64,000 nt of DNA, taken from assembly GCA_946902985.2 (NCBI GenBank), contig OX336390.1:524228861-524292860 (forward strand), in the 5' to 3' direction. The notes beneath the pieces are model-generated. The model worked only from the letters and a program-made list of their open reading frames with translations, was not told the origin of the DNA and made no database searches. Below are positions 11,361 to 21,544 of the stretch, in pieces (the first letter of the stretch is position 1; the number at the start of each line of letters is the position of its first letter). The translations under genes and the position numbers were made by a program. The DNA comes from Meconema thalassinum. Its lineage: Eukaryota > Arthropoda > Insecta > Orthoptera > Tettigoniidae.

Positions 11361-11457
11361 GTGTCTGTCTGTGTGTGTGTGTGTATGTATGTGTGTGTGT
11401 GAGTGTGTGTGTGTGTGTGTGTGAGTGTGTGTACTCTGAATGTCCGTCCCCCCCCCC
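11361..11457. repeat. (GT)n microsatellite and C-run
   Basis: Imperfect (TG)n with 'gtctgtctg' and 'gagtg' interruptions spans 11,361-11,430, followed by a C-run at 11,449-11,457. It corresponds to the (AC)n tract inside the element Z copy at 38,330-38,380, so it is part of the element, not an independent microsatellite. Confidence 0.85.
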
Positions 11458-12111
11458 TATCAATTCGAACACCGTGAAACCGAATTGAACCAAATTTGGT
11501 ACAGAGGTAGAACAAGCAAAGGGCACCTTAGTGTCATGTTTATATCGCCACCATCTTTACCAAAACTGAATGGCGGCCACTCAAACGTTCAAAACGTAAA
11601 ATCAAATAGCGACTAACCAAATCATCCGATCTCTACCAAATTTGGTAACAACATACCTTCATATAGGACGCGTCGTGTGACCAAACTACAAGGCCATCCG
11701 CCGTACCATTTCAGGATGGTGGCCGTGCGAATTATGCAAACTTTATAATCCATATCATGGGATCCACCAGTGCCGATTATCGAGCCGAGAATCGATTTAA
11801 CTGTTCTAAAGGAAGAGGCACGTTCGAAATTAAAAGTTAATTTTGTAATACTATAGTGCAGAAGTGATTTTAAAAAGCTGAGCCGTCTCGGTAAGAAGAC
11901 AAGATGGCAGCGGATATCTTGTGCCTGACTTATATTTCACTAATTTGAGTATTGCATGCAATATAGCGTACTGATACAAAATAAATAAACTTTGTATGAA
12001 ATGCTTTATAAATAAATAATTTACTCCACTGATGAAATCGTTTAGTCCAAATCATTATTTGCTAACAAGTTATATGTAAGTAATTTTATATAGAACAATG
12101 TTCGTTGGCAC

Positions 12112-12172
12112 AAATGGCTCCGTGGTAAAGCGTTGGCCTATCACTCATATGCCTATGGGTCAAACCCCATCA
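12112..12172 (+). repeat. degenerate tRNA-like sequence
   Basis: The stretch has 'tggctccgtggtaaagcg', an anticodon-like loop CTCATAT and a damaged B box GGGTCAAACCC, followed by T-rich DNA. It resembles the tRNA-Met-like sequence at 1,090. It is probably a SINE head or tRNA relic and is not a functional tRNA. Confidence 0.35.
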
Positions 12173-12240
12173 GAGTTATTATTTTTCTTTGCTTAAAATT
12201 TTATATATTTATTGTTTTGTAATGATTCAGACGTTTTAAA

Positions 12241-12739
12241 TTTTTTTTTTTTTTTTTTTTAGTCGTTTACCCTCCAGGTTGGTGGAACCCACGGACTCAG
12301 CGAGGGAATTCACCACTACCGCCTCTACGGGCAGTGTCCTAGAGCGGGGAACATCGAATCGGAAGGGATACAACTGGTGAGGTGGGATTGGCACCTCGCC
12401 CAGGCGGCCACACCTGCAAAGCGAACAGGGGCCTCATGAGGGAAGGTAAGGGATGGTGAGGATGGATAGGCAAGGAAGAGGGAAGGAGGCGGTCGTGGCC
12501 TTGAAGAAGGGACCATCCCGGCATTCGCCCGAAGACGAAGTGGGAAACCACGGAAAACCACTTCGAGGATGGCTGGGGGGGAATCGAACCCCCTCTACTC
12601 CTTTGGGCCACCCGAGGCTGAGTAGACCCCGTTCCAGTCCTCGTACCACTTTTCAAATTTCGTGGCAGAGCCGGGAATCGAACCCAGGACCTCCGGGGCG
12701 GCAGCTAACCATGCTGACCGCTACGCTACGGAGGCGATT
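12241..12739 (-). mobile_element. tRNA-derived dimeric SINE (family V), full length
   Basis: Direct repeats cgttttaaa at 12,232-12,240 and 12,740-12,748 flank the element, and a T-run at 12,241-12,260 is its A-tail on the minus strand. The head starts 'gcctccgtagcgtagcggtc' with a B box GGTTCGATTCC. A second GGTTCGATTCC lies about 100 bp downstream, so it looks dimeric. The central block 'gtggttttccgtggtttccc' and a tail ending 'aacctggagggtaaac' follow. The plus-strand copy at 36,340-36,835 aligns over its whole length. The several open frames across it are repeat, not genes. Confidence 0.92.
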
Positions 12740-13380
12740 CGTTTTAAAATTAAGCGTTATATTGTGCCTATTACGTTTGAAAATTTATATTTAATTAAAA
12801 CATAATTCACCAGCAGATTTGCTCGAGACATCTAGCAGCCAAAAAGGTAACTGCACGACGGCCTACTTATTAACTTCAAGATTTTATTGAAAAGTTTCTT
12901 CTTATGGCCACTAGAATGCACTCGCCCTGTTAGGGTTATATTGTTCGATACTCTCCACTAGATGTCACGACTGGTCTACGTGGGACTCCATTGGATAGTG
13001 CCGTATACCATTGGCATTCTATGCGCATCGAACTTGAAGAATGGCAAGATGATACTACGATAAATTTTTACTTTTTATTTTAAAGGGTTTGTAACAGCCT
13101 ATTGTGCGTTATTTGAAAATGTTATTTGAAGTAAAGAACAAAACGATTTCACATAGTAACTGAATTCTAGCCGTTGGTGTTAGTTCAGGTTATTAATTAA
13201 TACTTTTATTTCAGGCAAATAGCAATCAAAAATATCCACATAGTTTGTATACACACGTCTCTGTAGGGTCATGGAAAGATTTGTTAATTCAATTAGGGTT
13301 GTGAAAGCCATGCACAACCAGACGTGTAAAGACATGCCTCAACTCAAAGTTGGATGTTGTCCACGGCAGGTCGATTATGT

Positions 13381-13620
13381 AATAATAACAATAATAATAA
13401 TGTTATTTGTTTTACGTCCCTTTTAACTACTGCTGCTTTTAGATACGCCGGGGTGCCGGAATTTTGGCCCGAAGGGGATCTTTAACGTGCCAGTAAATCT
13501 ACTGACACGGCTCCCTCGCATTTGTGCACCCTCAAATGCCAGCTGTCTGCGCCAGGATACGAACCTTCAACCTAGGGCCCAGCAAGCGAGAACGTTACCG
13601 CTGAGCCACGCAGCCAGTCC
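13381..13620 (-). mobile_element. SINE W, full length with perfect target duplication
   Basis: Identical 12-bp direct repeats ggtcgattatgt lie at 13,369-13,380 and 13,621-13,632. On the minus strand the element begins with a tRNA-like head (ggctgcgtggctcagcggta, B box-like ggttcgtatcc). It continues with 'cggcaccccggcgtatct' and ends 'aaagggacgtaaaac' plus a (TTA)n-like tail. A second copy is at 36,045-36,271. The perfect duplication suggests a fairly young insertion. Confidence 0.92.
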
Positions 13621-13855
13621 GGTCGATTATGTCTCCAGATCCATAACATTCTTGAGATACGTCTTATCTATCTTTCTTCAATGATGGTAGTAGTTTTTTT
13701 TTCTAGGTTGTGGCGTTTGGTAGAGGTAAATAGTTTCTAAGTTCTTCAACCAAGAAATGATTCTATTATACTCTTTGATAATAACAACGAGTTATAACTA
13801 TACTCATACATTTAGGAGAAAGTAGGCTATATGTTCTTTACTGAACATCTTGTTG

Positions 13856-14062
13856 TAATGTGTGATGACGGCTTTGGCACCGTTGAGAAGTTGTTTTCTT
13901 GATAAGTGGTCTATGTGATTATCTTGTGGGTTATCTTCATCTGCACTGTCCTCATCACTTCCATTGTTTTCTGGGAGCTCAAGATAAATTTTAGCTTCCT
14001 CATATTCAGAATTTTCCTCGAGAATTAGATAATATCGTTTAAAGTTAACCTGTAGAAGAAAA
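13856..14062 (-). pseudogene. piggyBac transposase, N-terminal acidic segment
   Basis: The minus strand encodes EEAKIYLELPENNGSDEDSA, then DEDNPQDNHIDHLSRKQL. This resembles the acidic N-terminus of piggyBac-like transposases (an 'IY.EPPEN..SDEDS.DED' style motif followed by a 'LS..QL' block). It is preceded by TTTCTTCTACAG near 14,052-14,063, a plausible 3' splice site. It lies in the same orientation as the catalytic segments and directly abuts the end of element Z, so I infer it is the front of the same gene. No start codon was identified. Confidence 0.7.
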
Positions 14063-14073
14063 ATTTCAAGCAT

Positions 14074-14620
14074 ATTTTATTCACTGAAATATATACTGGG
14101 AAGGAAATTACATCATATAATCTTAAATAACTATTGAAAAAAAAACACCACATGTGAATTATTTGTAGACAATGCGATAAAATGTTTTAGAAGTGAGAAC
14201 TCAGATGTATATCTAGGTGCACCCGTTCGTGACCACTGTTCCATGTCTGGAACATGGACCTTTGGACCATTCTAGAATAACTTCTGATAACGATACAAAT
14301 ATTTCTTTGCTGAAATATGCCAATGTAATAACTTGGCCACACATAACATCAAGAACGAACACTTCATTGTTAAGGCATATGTTGCAATAATACCTACATT
14401 TCTCTGGAAGCCATTGTCTCGACCAACGTAATTTGCACTGTTTAGTGTGAACGTTATATAAACAACTGAATATGGTGTGAGATGTAAGGCAGATATGCCA
14501 ACCTCACTAAGAAATAGGAAAATATCTGACAACGATTGAAAATAAAATATCCCAGAGGTTTATTTGAACGTTCCATTTATGGAACAAAGGGACAAAATAG
14601 GTTCATACACACATGATTAT
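14074..14620. other. unassigned DNA upstream of the piggyBac relic
   Basis: A minus-strand open frame (14,272-14,532) has no recognised domain. Two short inverted motifs, gttccatgtctggaacatgg near 14,240 and gttccatttatggaac near 14,570, flank it and might be subterminal sequences of the piggyBac element. No TTAA-flanked terminal inverted repeat was identified. Confidence 0.3.
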
Positions 14621-14818
14621 TTTCGTTAAGATGGCGGTGACAAAACTTGACATCTGCACCAAATTTTATTCAGTTCGGTTTCGTTGATTGGGAATTGGAA
14701 GGGAGGAACAGATATACACGGATCAGATGTACACATTGTCGGTTGTAGATCTCGTAAATGCACATTCATTTTTTGTAAAATTCGATAGTAAAATAACAAA
14801 ACCATTAAGATCACTAAG
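14621..14818 (+). repeat. diverged element Z 3' end
   Basis: The order 'aagatggcggtga', 'accaaattttattcagttcg', 'gttgtagatctcgtaaatgc' and 'attcattttttgtaaaattcga' follows the last 200 bp of element Z at 38,200-38,430, with many differences and without the (AC)n tract. The LINE starting near 14,820 is inserted in or next to it. Confidence 0.5.
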
Positions 14819-14819
14819 T

Positions 14820-15937
14820 CTTAGGCTGATTTTGGAAGATAGAATGAGAAAAGATAAGAGAACGTTCATGGCATTTGTAGACTTAGAAAGGGCTTTTGAT
14901 AACGTTGATTGGACTAAATTGTTTGACATTTTGAAAATGATTGGAATAGAGTATAGGGATAGGAGGGAGATCTACAATCTGTACAGAAACCAGACAACAG
15001 TCATTTGAGCTGATGGATATGAGAGAGAAGCTGGTATTCAGAAAGGTGTGAGGCAAGGCTGCAACTTATCACCCATACTTTTCAAGCTTTGCATTGAACA
15101 AGCAATGAAGGAAATTAGAGAGAAATTTAAAGTGGGAGTGAAGATTCAAGGAGAAATAATTTCAACTCTGAGATTTGCTGATGACATCGTCATCTTAGCC
15201 GACACGCCTGAGGATTTGAATGAGTTTTTGAATGGTATGGACTCCGTCTTGAGGAAAGAATTCATGATGAACATTAATAAATGTAAAACAAAAATATTGG
15301 AATGCAGCCGCAATAAATTAGAAACCTCTATGGACATCAAATTGGCAGGGGAAAAATAAAGGAAGTAGGAGACTTGTATTACTTAGGAAGCAAAATAACC
15401 AGTGATGGACGAAGCAAAGAGGATATAAAAAGTAGATTGGCTCAGTCAAGGAAAGTATTTCTACAGAAAAGGAATCTGTTGATATCGAATATATATTTAG
15501 GTATTAGGAAGACATTTTTGAAAACCTTTGTCTGGAGCGTCGCACTCTATGGAGGTGAAACTTGGACCATTGGTGCAGCAGAAAATAGGAGATTTGAAGC
15601 GTTTGAAATGTGGTGTTACAGGAGAACGATGAAGATCAGATGGGTAGATAGGCTTACAAACGAAGAGGTATTAAGACGAATGGGAGATGAGAGATGTTTC
15701 TGACGATGGCTAATGAAGAGAAGAGTTAGGTTGGTAGGGCACATACTAAGACACCCAGGAATAGCAAGTTTAGTTGTGGAAGGAAGGGTCGAGGATAAGA
15801 ACTGTAAAGGTAGACCAAGGTTAGAGTATGTTAAACAGATTGCCTCGGATGTAGGGTGTGGTAGCTATGTAGAGATGAAACGATTAGCTCAGGACAGGGA
15901 GACATGGAGAGCTGCATCAAACCAGTCAAAAGACTGA
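14820..15937 (+). pseudogene. 5'-truncated LINE reverse transcriptase (RTE-like)
   Basis: The order is: FVDLERAFDNVDW (RT motif with a catalytic Asp), RQGCNLSPILF, LRFADDIVILAD (the catalytic FADD box), then YLGSKITSDG, LYGGETWT and GRPRLEYVKQ, ending WRAASNQSKD before the stop at 15,935. The endonuclease and the N-terminal RT part are missing, as usual after incomplete reverse transcription. Breaks: TGA at 15,006-15,008, a frame change at about 15,345-15,360 in a G/A run, and TGA at 15,701-15,703. The C-terminal style and the (CAA)n tail fit RTE/BovB-like LINEs, though clade assignment is tentative. Confidence 0.85.
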
Positions 15938-15943
15938 AGACTC

Positions 15944-15991
<48 letters not shown>
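15944..15991 (+). repeat. (CAA)n LINE tail
   Basis: About 15 CAA units follow the LINE stop codon by seven bases. They are the 3' tail of the truncated LINE. Confidence 0.9.
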
Positions 15992-16147
15992 GATCACATG
16001 TAAGCAACGATTACTTCGTTTTGGATCAACCCAGTCTACCTGTCAGGGAACTGACCTAGAAAGCACCGTGAAGAGGTGGTTGTGTGCACACTGCTGTCTG
16101 GTCCTGTTTAAGATCATCAGTATTTCAACTGAAACGGATCCTAATAT

Positions 16148-16399
16148 TTGAAAATTCGCTGGCTAGTAGATACACAAATGGACCTTACTGAAGTCGACAT
16201 TGGCCACTGGCTACAACAAGGATTTCATACAGACAAAACATCAACACCCACAAATTTGCACCCAAGAATCCATCCGAAAGAAAGATTGAAACTCCAAAAC
16301 TCATGGCCACAAGAAAGATGGCAGGCCCAGAATGAAAGAATGAAGACATTTTGGGCGAATAAGAAGTTCAAAAAGATGAAGAATTCCAGTGCTATTTAA
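16148..16399 (+). other. unassigned open frame, possible retroelement ORF tail
   Basis: The frame reads 83 codons from a TTG, with no ATG at the start, and ends in a basic stretch FWANKKFKKMKN. The ERWQAQNERMK segment looks like a charged helix. I do not recognise the family. A 3' remnant of a retroelement ORF is possible given the surroundings, and chance is also possible. Confidence 0.2.
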
Positions 16400-16499
16400 T
16401 GGTTCTACGTACTCCTTAGGGGGCTGAACGAATATATTAATAATTAGCTATGAGGTCGTGCAAGGAACAGAGGGTGCAAGTCATATAGACGGAAGTTAG

Positions 16500-16572
16500 A
16501 GAGTTAAAACATATGAGCCAAGCGGGCCTCGTACTCTAGCTTTGTAAGCCGGTATTCTGACCACTGTACAGG
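16500..16572 (-). repeat. tRNA-like SINE head, weak
   Basis: The reverse complement of 16,500-16,572 has a spacing reminiscent of a tRNA, with 'ctgtacagtggtcagaatac' at the front and 'gcccgcttggctcat' after it. The B box is poor. No body was identified. Confidence 0.2.
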
Positions 16573-16854
16573 TGGATACTTTAATTACCACTTTGGCAAT
16601 GATGATCTATGACGTTACCTGCGCCAACCCAACATACTAAGATGTTACCGCTGTAGAATAACGTATAGAGTTCCACTGAGGTCAGACATTTCAATTCTGT
16701 AATCTCCGTCTACATGGTTTGGACTATTTGTGCATAACATTACCCAATAGCTTCATTTGTATCTTATTACTGCGGTCATGTACTGTAGAACCAACTCTTG
16801 TAATTCTTATTATAATTATATTTCTATTACTATTATTGTTATTATTCTATTATT

Positions 16855-17140
16855 ATTGTAATAATCTTCCAATTTGTTACTTATCTTACCACTGCCGGAA
16901 GATAGGATTTTACTACTAGTGATGAGAAATGTAGAGAAGAAGACACATGGAAAACGGATCCGAGAAATTGAAAAGGACATCAAAACAGTTCGACTAGAGA
17001 CAGGAGATGGAAAGAATAAAGATAAAATTAACACCCGCCTTAAAACTCACAAATTTTCAGACGAATTTAGAAAATTACGATCAGACTTAATTAAAATGAA
17101 CAGGGTGTATCTCATGAACCAAAGAACCAAAGAAATGTGA
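16855..17140 (+). repeat. dispersed repeat with residual coding look
   Basis: Bases 16,855-16,960 match 47,020-47,130 (tattattgtaataatc, gaagataggattttac, actagtgatgagaaatgtag). In this copy the frame continues for about 60 codons of charged sequence (IREIEKDIKTVRLETGDGKN...). This may be the 3' end of a retroelement ORF. The family was not recognised. Confidence 0.45.
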
Positions 17141-17149
17141 AGATAATGA

Positions 17150-17215
17150 TGATGATAATTGTAGTTTTAAGGGGCCTAACATCTAGGTTATCGGCCCCTG
17201 ATGGTTTGGGTGATC
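17150..17215 (-). repeat. SINE X-like tail hairpin
   Basis: The 'ttttaaggggcctaacatct' and 'ggttatcggcccct' halves form an imperfect hairpin. This is the same module that ends the SINE X copies at 38,535-38,570 and 48,105-48,145. Nothing else of the SINE is visible. Confidence 0.4.
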
Positions 17216-17410
17216 GAGAAGATGATAATGAAATGTAAACTATATCTAAAACAAACTACTAACTTATATACTAGAAGAAGAAATGGAAAACAAAAGGAGA
17301 ATAAGGAAAATAAAGGACAGGAGGGGAAAAGAACTGCCCTAAACCCTCGAAAAGTGCGCATTGAGGACTTGGAAGGAAGGAGAGCCATGAAAACATATAG
17401 GAATGTGAGA

Positions 17411-18352
17411 GAGGAGAGGGTCTGCCCCAGAGGTAATGGATAAAAGGGGGAAAACAGGACCCAGTTCAGGAATCCCTCGGGGTCGCCAACTCCCAAACTC
17501 ACCATCCGTGAGCCCCTGAGGGTGTAGCAATATCCAGGGTGCATCAGAAGTGGTGGAGTTACATACACCCTGCCTCCTTGTGGACATTGGGCAGAAGGCA
17601 GGAGATAACATGAAAATAAAAAGAAGGCTGACCCCTCGCAGAAGGAGGGTATCAGAAAAGATCAGACAAGGGCCAATTAACGCGGGAAAGGAAGAGACTC
17701 CCTAGACCTCAGATACCCTAATACCGTCGGGGTCGGAAGAGAACAAGAGTTGACCAAGTGAGGTCGACAGGAAAGAAGACGGAGAGGAGCCTGGCACAAG
17801 TAAGTGGAAGCAATGCTGGACTCAGCTGGAGCCCCGTGATCGCCAACCCCCGTCCCACTAGATGTGAGCCCCTGGGGTATAGAGGAGAGGGTCCACCCCA
17901 GAGGTAAGAGATAAAAGGGGGAAAACAGGACGTAGCTCAGGAATCCCTCGGGGTCGCCAACTCCCGAACTCACAAGCCGTGAGCCCCTGAGGGTATAGCA
18001 ATATCCAGGGTGCACCAGAAGTGCTGGGGCTACGCACACCCTGCCTCCTTGAGGGTCTTGTGCAGAAGTCAGGAGATAACATGAAAAGAAAAAGAAGGAT
18101 GACCCCTCGCAGAAGGAGGGTATCAGAAAAGAGGAGACAAGGGCCAATTAAGGCGGGAAAGGAAGAGACTCCCTAGGCCTCGGATACCCTAATACCGTCG
18201 GGGTCGGAAGAGAATAAGTGTTGACCAAGTGAGGTCGACAGGAAAGAAGACGGAGAGGAGCCCGGCACATGTAAGTGGAAGCAATGCCGGACTCAGCTGG
18301 GGCCCCGAGGTCGCCAACCCACGTCCCACTAGATGTGAGCCCCTGGAGGGGA
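17411..18352. repeat. 471-bp direct tandem duplication
   Basis: Two copies, 17,411-17,881 and 17,882-18,352, share landmarks at exactly 471-bp spacing (gaggagaggg, gatgtgagcc). They differ at a small number of scattered bases. The unit contains 'cggggtcgccaactccc' twice in variant form (also 'gtcgccaaccc'), so it has internal sub-repeats. Overlapping open frames on both strands simply follow the repeat. I do not recognise a transposon family. Confidence 0.85.
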
Positions 18353-18418
18353 AATGTGAAGATGCAATGGCTCAAGTAGTTCAATGTGACCAAAAAATTA
18401 AAAAAATGTTATTATTAA

Positions 18419-18419
18419 T

Positions 18420-18487
<68 letters not shown>

Positions 18488-18488
18488 T
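18419..18488 (+). repeat. (ATTT)n microsatellite
   Basis: About 17 ATTT units. A shorter tract is at 18,620-18,640. Confidence 0.95.
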
Positions 18489-18950
18489 ATGACTAACTCC
18501 TAGGAGGTTTGTCAAATGACACAAAATAATATACATAATTTTACAAATACAGATACTGTGATCCTAAAACAAGGTTATCACAAAGCTAGTTGTTTTGAAG
18601 TGGTCCATTATTACAGTCTTGTTTATTTATTTATTTAAAGAGAATTCTCCAGATAAATGGATGACGTTAAGCAAATAACTCAATCACCTTTTGTTTTTGT
18701 TCTGCCTATTTTTCCAATAGGCTTCATTCTTTCCGAGAAGGCTTGTTTACGTTCTTCGGACCACTTTGGTCTGTACTGTTTTTGTTTTGGTTGCTCTGAT
18801 GTAACTTCCCATGAAGGTGTCCCTTTCTGAAATGTCTGTTGAACTTATGTTTGCGTTTTTGAGGTCCTTTCGAAGTTCTTCTAGCCAAGGTGTTGAGTTC
18901 TTGAGTGAGGTTACATAATTCATTATTTATTGTTATTAATATTTATTTTG
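18489..18950. other. unassigned DNA
   Basis: No gene or repeat family was recognised beyond a short ATTT tract. Confidence 0.4.
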
Positions 18951-18952
18951 TC

Positions 18953-19290
18953 AGCCACCGTGGCTTAGGCGGCAGCACGCCAGCCTCTCACCGCTGGGTC
19001 CGTGGTTTACATCCCGGTCACTCCATGTGAGGTCTGTGTTGGAAAAAACGGAGGCAGACAGGTTTTTCTCCGGGTACACCAGTTTTCCCTGTCAAAATTT
19101 CATTCAAGCAACACTCTCTACTATCCTTTCATTTCAACTGTCATTAATTTAATCATTGCCCCAGAGGAGTGCGTCAGGCCTCGGCAGCCGGCACAGTTCA
19201 TATCCTCGCCGCTAGATGGGGGCTTCATTCATTCCATTCCTGACCCAGTCGGAGTCTGGAAGCAGGCTGTGGATTTTCATTTTCATTATT
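18953..19290 (+). mobile_element. tRNA-derived SINE (family U)
   Basis: The tRNA-like head begins 'gccaccgtggcttaggcggc' with a slightly damaged B box (ggtttacatcccgg). The body has 'ggaggcagacaggtttttctc' style sequence and 'gccccagaggagtgcgtcag'. The end reads 'cagtcggagtctggaagcag', then 'gattttcattttcatt' as a tail. Only one copy is in the window, so the assignment rests on its architecture. Confidence 0.65.
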
Positions 19291-20665
19291 TACTAGATGA
19301 AGTACCCGTGCTTCGCTACGCGTCATAAATAAATAAAAATGTGAAGGTGACAGTTAAAACAGGGGATAGGCGAGGTGCTGCGCAGAGGGAGATTAAGAAT
19401 GGAATATTTTGTCCAACTACACCGTTAGGCGTTGACCGTGTTTTATAGCACAAATTTAGGTTTTACTCGCTAACCGTTGGAGATACCTTTCGGATAGAAA
19501 ATGTAATTTTAAACCTCGTATATGCCATCAAAAATTTGTTATTTCTTAGCATTCACTTTTTATTTGAAATGGAAATATGATAGTTTTAAACCAAACGGTG
19601 TAGTGACGTCACTAAAATGGCCGCCATCTTTAAATAGTGCAAAGTATTGAAATCAAAAGTAGCCTATATGTTAACCAGGTAAATCAGCTACTTCCATGTA
19701 AAATTCATGTAAATCGGACCATTGGTCCTTGCGTGACTGAGTAATACACATACACACACACCATCTCATTTTTAGCCTCGCTTCGCTCGCGTCATAGTCG
19801 TGTCATATTGTTATTCAATGAAATGCAGGTTTAACCCCGTTAACACCCCTTTAGAACCTGAATATCCAAAAATCCCTCCTTAGTAGACTTTTTCGACACA
19901 CAACAAACATATCCCTTTCTTCTAACTTTAATAGTTTTGGTTGGTCGATGAGAGTGAACATCCAAAAATCCTTCCTTAGTGGACGTTTTTCTTCCAGAAT
20001 TTCACCCCTCCCCATAGGCCCCTTAATTTGGATTTATGGAAAAACGGTCGAACACCTATTTATTTTATTTATTTATTTATTTATTTAATTATTTATTTAT
20101 TTTTAAGCTGATTGATTTCCTCCGAGTTTCAAACTCCTCGCCTATGTCGTTTAAGAGATACACGCTCCTTTAGGAATCTTTCAACCCCCACTTTTCACCC
20201 CTTTCACCTCATAATAATACACCACATCGAAAATCCCTTAGGCATATGTCTGCTTATTTTTATTGATTTGTTTATATGCCGAGTATCACATCCACAAATG
20301 AAACCACTCGTGAGATATTGTTATTCAATGAAATGCAGGTTTAACCCCCTTAAGACCCCTTTAGAACCTGAATATTCAAAAATCCTCCCTTAGTGTATGG
20401 TTTTGACATACAACAAACATATCCAGAAAATGCCATGTTTCCGACTTGAATATTTTTGGCTTGGCGATGATGAGTGAGTGAGTGAGTGGGGTGTCAGGAC
20501 ATTTTCTTTCAATTTTTTTCTTCAGAACTTCACCCCTCCCGATGAACCCCTTAAATTTGATTTAACAAAAAAAATCTGTAGAACCCATATTTACTTATTT
20601 TTAAGCAATTTTTCCCCTGAGTTTGAAGAGCGAGTGAGTCAATCGGTTCGGACACTTTCTTTCCT

Positions 20666-20706
<41 letters not shown>

Positions 20707-21200
20707 CAGAATTTCACCCCTCCCCTTGGGCCCATTAAATTGGATTTATGAAAAAAACTGTCAAACAACTATTTACTTATTTTTATGCTGATTTTTTTTC
20801 GCTGAATTTCAAACTCCTCGCCTATGTCGTTTAAGAGATACAGGCTCCGTTAGGAATCTTTCAACCCCCACTTTTCACACCTTTCACCTCAAAATATACA
20901 CCACATCGAAAAACCCTCTAACACATGTCTTCTTATTTTTAATGGTGAGGTTATATGCCGAGTATCACATCCCCCAATGAAACCAATCGGGAGATATTGC
21001 TATTCAATGAAATGCAGGTTTACCCCCTTAACACCTCTTTAGAACCTGAATATCTAACAATCCTTTCTTAGTGGGCGTTTGCGGCCCTTGAGGAAGCTGC
21101 ATACCAAATTCCATTCCAATCCGTTGGGTGGTTTATGAGATTTCGTGATGAGTGAGTGAGTGAGTGAGTGAGTGAGTGGTATTTGACAAATATCTAGTAG
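19291..21200 (+). repeat. degenerate repeat cluster with long internal repeats
   Basis: It starts with 'tagatgaagtacccgtgctt' and ends in a (GTGA)n tract (21,147-21,178) then 'aaatatctagtag'. A block beginning 'ttattcaatgaaatgcaggt' occurs at about 19,810, 20,321 and 21,001. A second block ('tcaaactcctcgcctatgtc') occurs at about 20,129 and 20,809. Spacing is irregular (about 510 and 680 bp). A 40-base T-run is at 20,667-20,706. The module is non-coding and its class is unknown. Confidence 0.6.
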
Positions 21201-21544
21201 ATAGTGTCAAGTCTTTGTTATGCTATACTCGGTTGACAGTGCTGTGTGAACAGTTGAGTAACTAACGGGATTTCATGTAAATCTCCTCATTTTCTATACC
21301 GGTAGTGCAGAGCGCAACTGGCATCCAGTCGGCCGTGTCTCGACTTGAGCTACGTTGCCATGGAAACTATCTGCCTTTCCATTCCTTCATGAGTATATTA
21401 GGTAGATTTCATTAGAAAGCTAACTATTGCAATGGGTCCCATGTTTCGACTTCCGGAAAATTTCGACATACCTTCGCGTTTCACATCCCCCAGACCCCAA
21501 AACCACCGTCAGTTCAAAAGTATATATATAATTTATGTATGTAT
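21201..21544 (+). repeat. dispersed repeat, insertion site of the Gypsy element
   Basis: Bases 21,395-21,515 match 45,135-45,265 closely (gaaagctaactattgcaatg, tttcgacttccggaaaattt, cacatcccccagacccc). The LTR element inserted in the AT-rich end of this repeat at GTAT (21,541-21,544). The first 190 bp are unassigned. Confidence 0.6.

Larger units (their letters stand above)
11290..13855 (-). mobile_element. element Z copy inserted in piggyBac (class unknown)
   Basis: The two boundaries match the two ends of the block at 37,490-38,440 in inverted orientation. 13,760-13,855 matches its start (gaacatcttgtt, aggagaaagtaggc). 11,290-11,360 matches its end (ctcataagtctactttcatt, aaaaatcgaaagtaggc), preceded by a (GT)n tract at 11,361-11,430. 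The interior 11,440-11,790 matches the 293-bp repeat unit of that copy. Two SINEs have inserted inside it. piggyBac coding sequence lies immediately outside both ends. There is no coding capacity. The outer 12 bases 'tagcctactttc' occur inverted at the two ends. Confidence 0.65.

Noticed and set aside
12325..12794. Several overlapping open frames of 60-113 codons on both strands
   Set aside because: They lie inside a full-length SINE with target duplications, and the same frames appear in the other SINE V copy.
14272..14532. 86-codon minus frame as a further piggyBac exon
   Set aside because: No piggyBac motif is visible, and position alone is not enough.
17188..18393. Open frames of 74-156 codons, Pro/Leu/Ser-rich
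   Set aside because: They lie on both strands of a 471-bp tandem duplication and show no domain.
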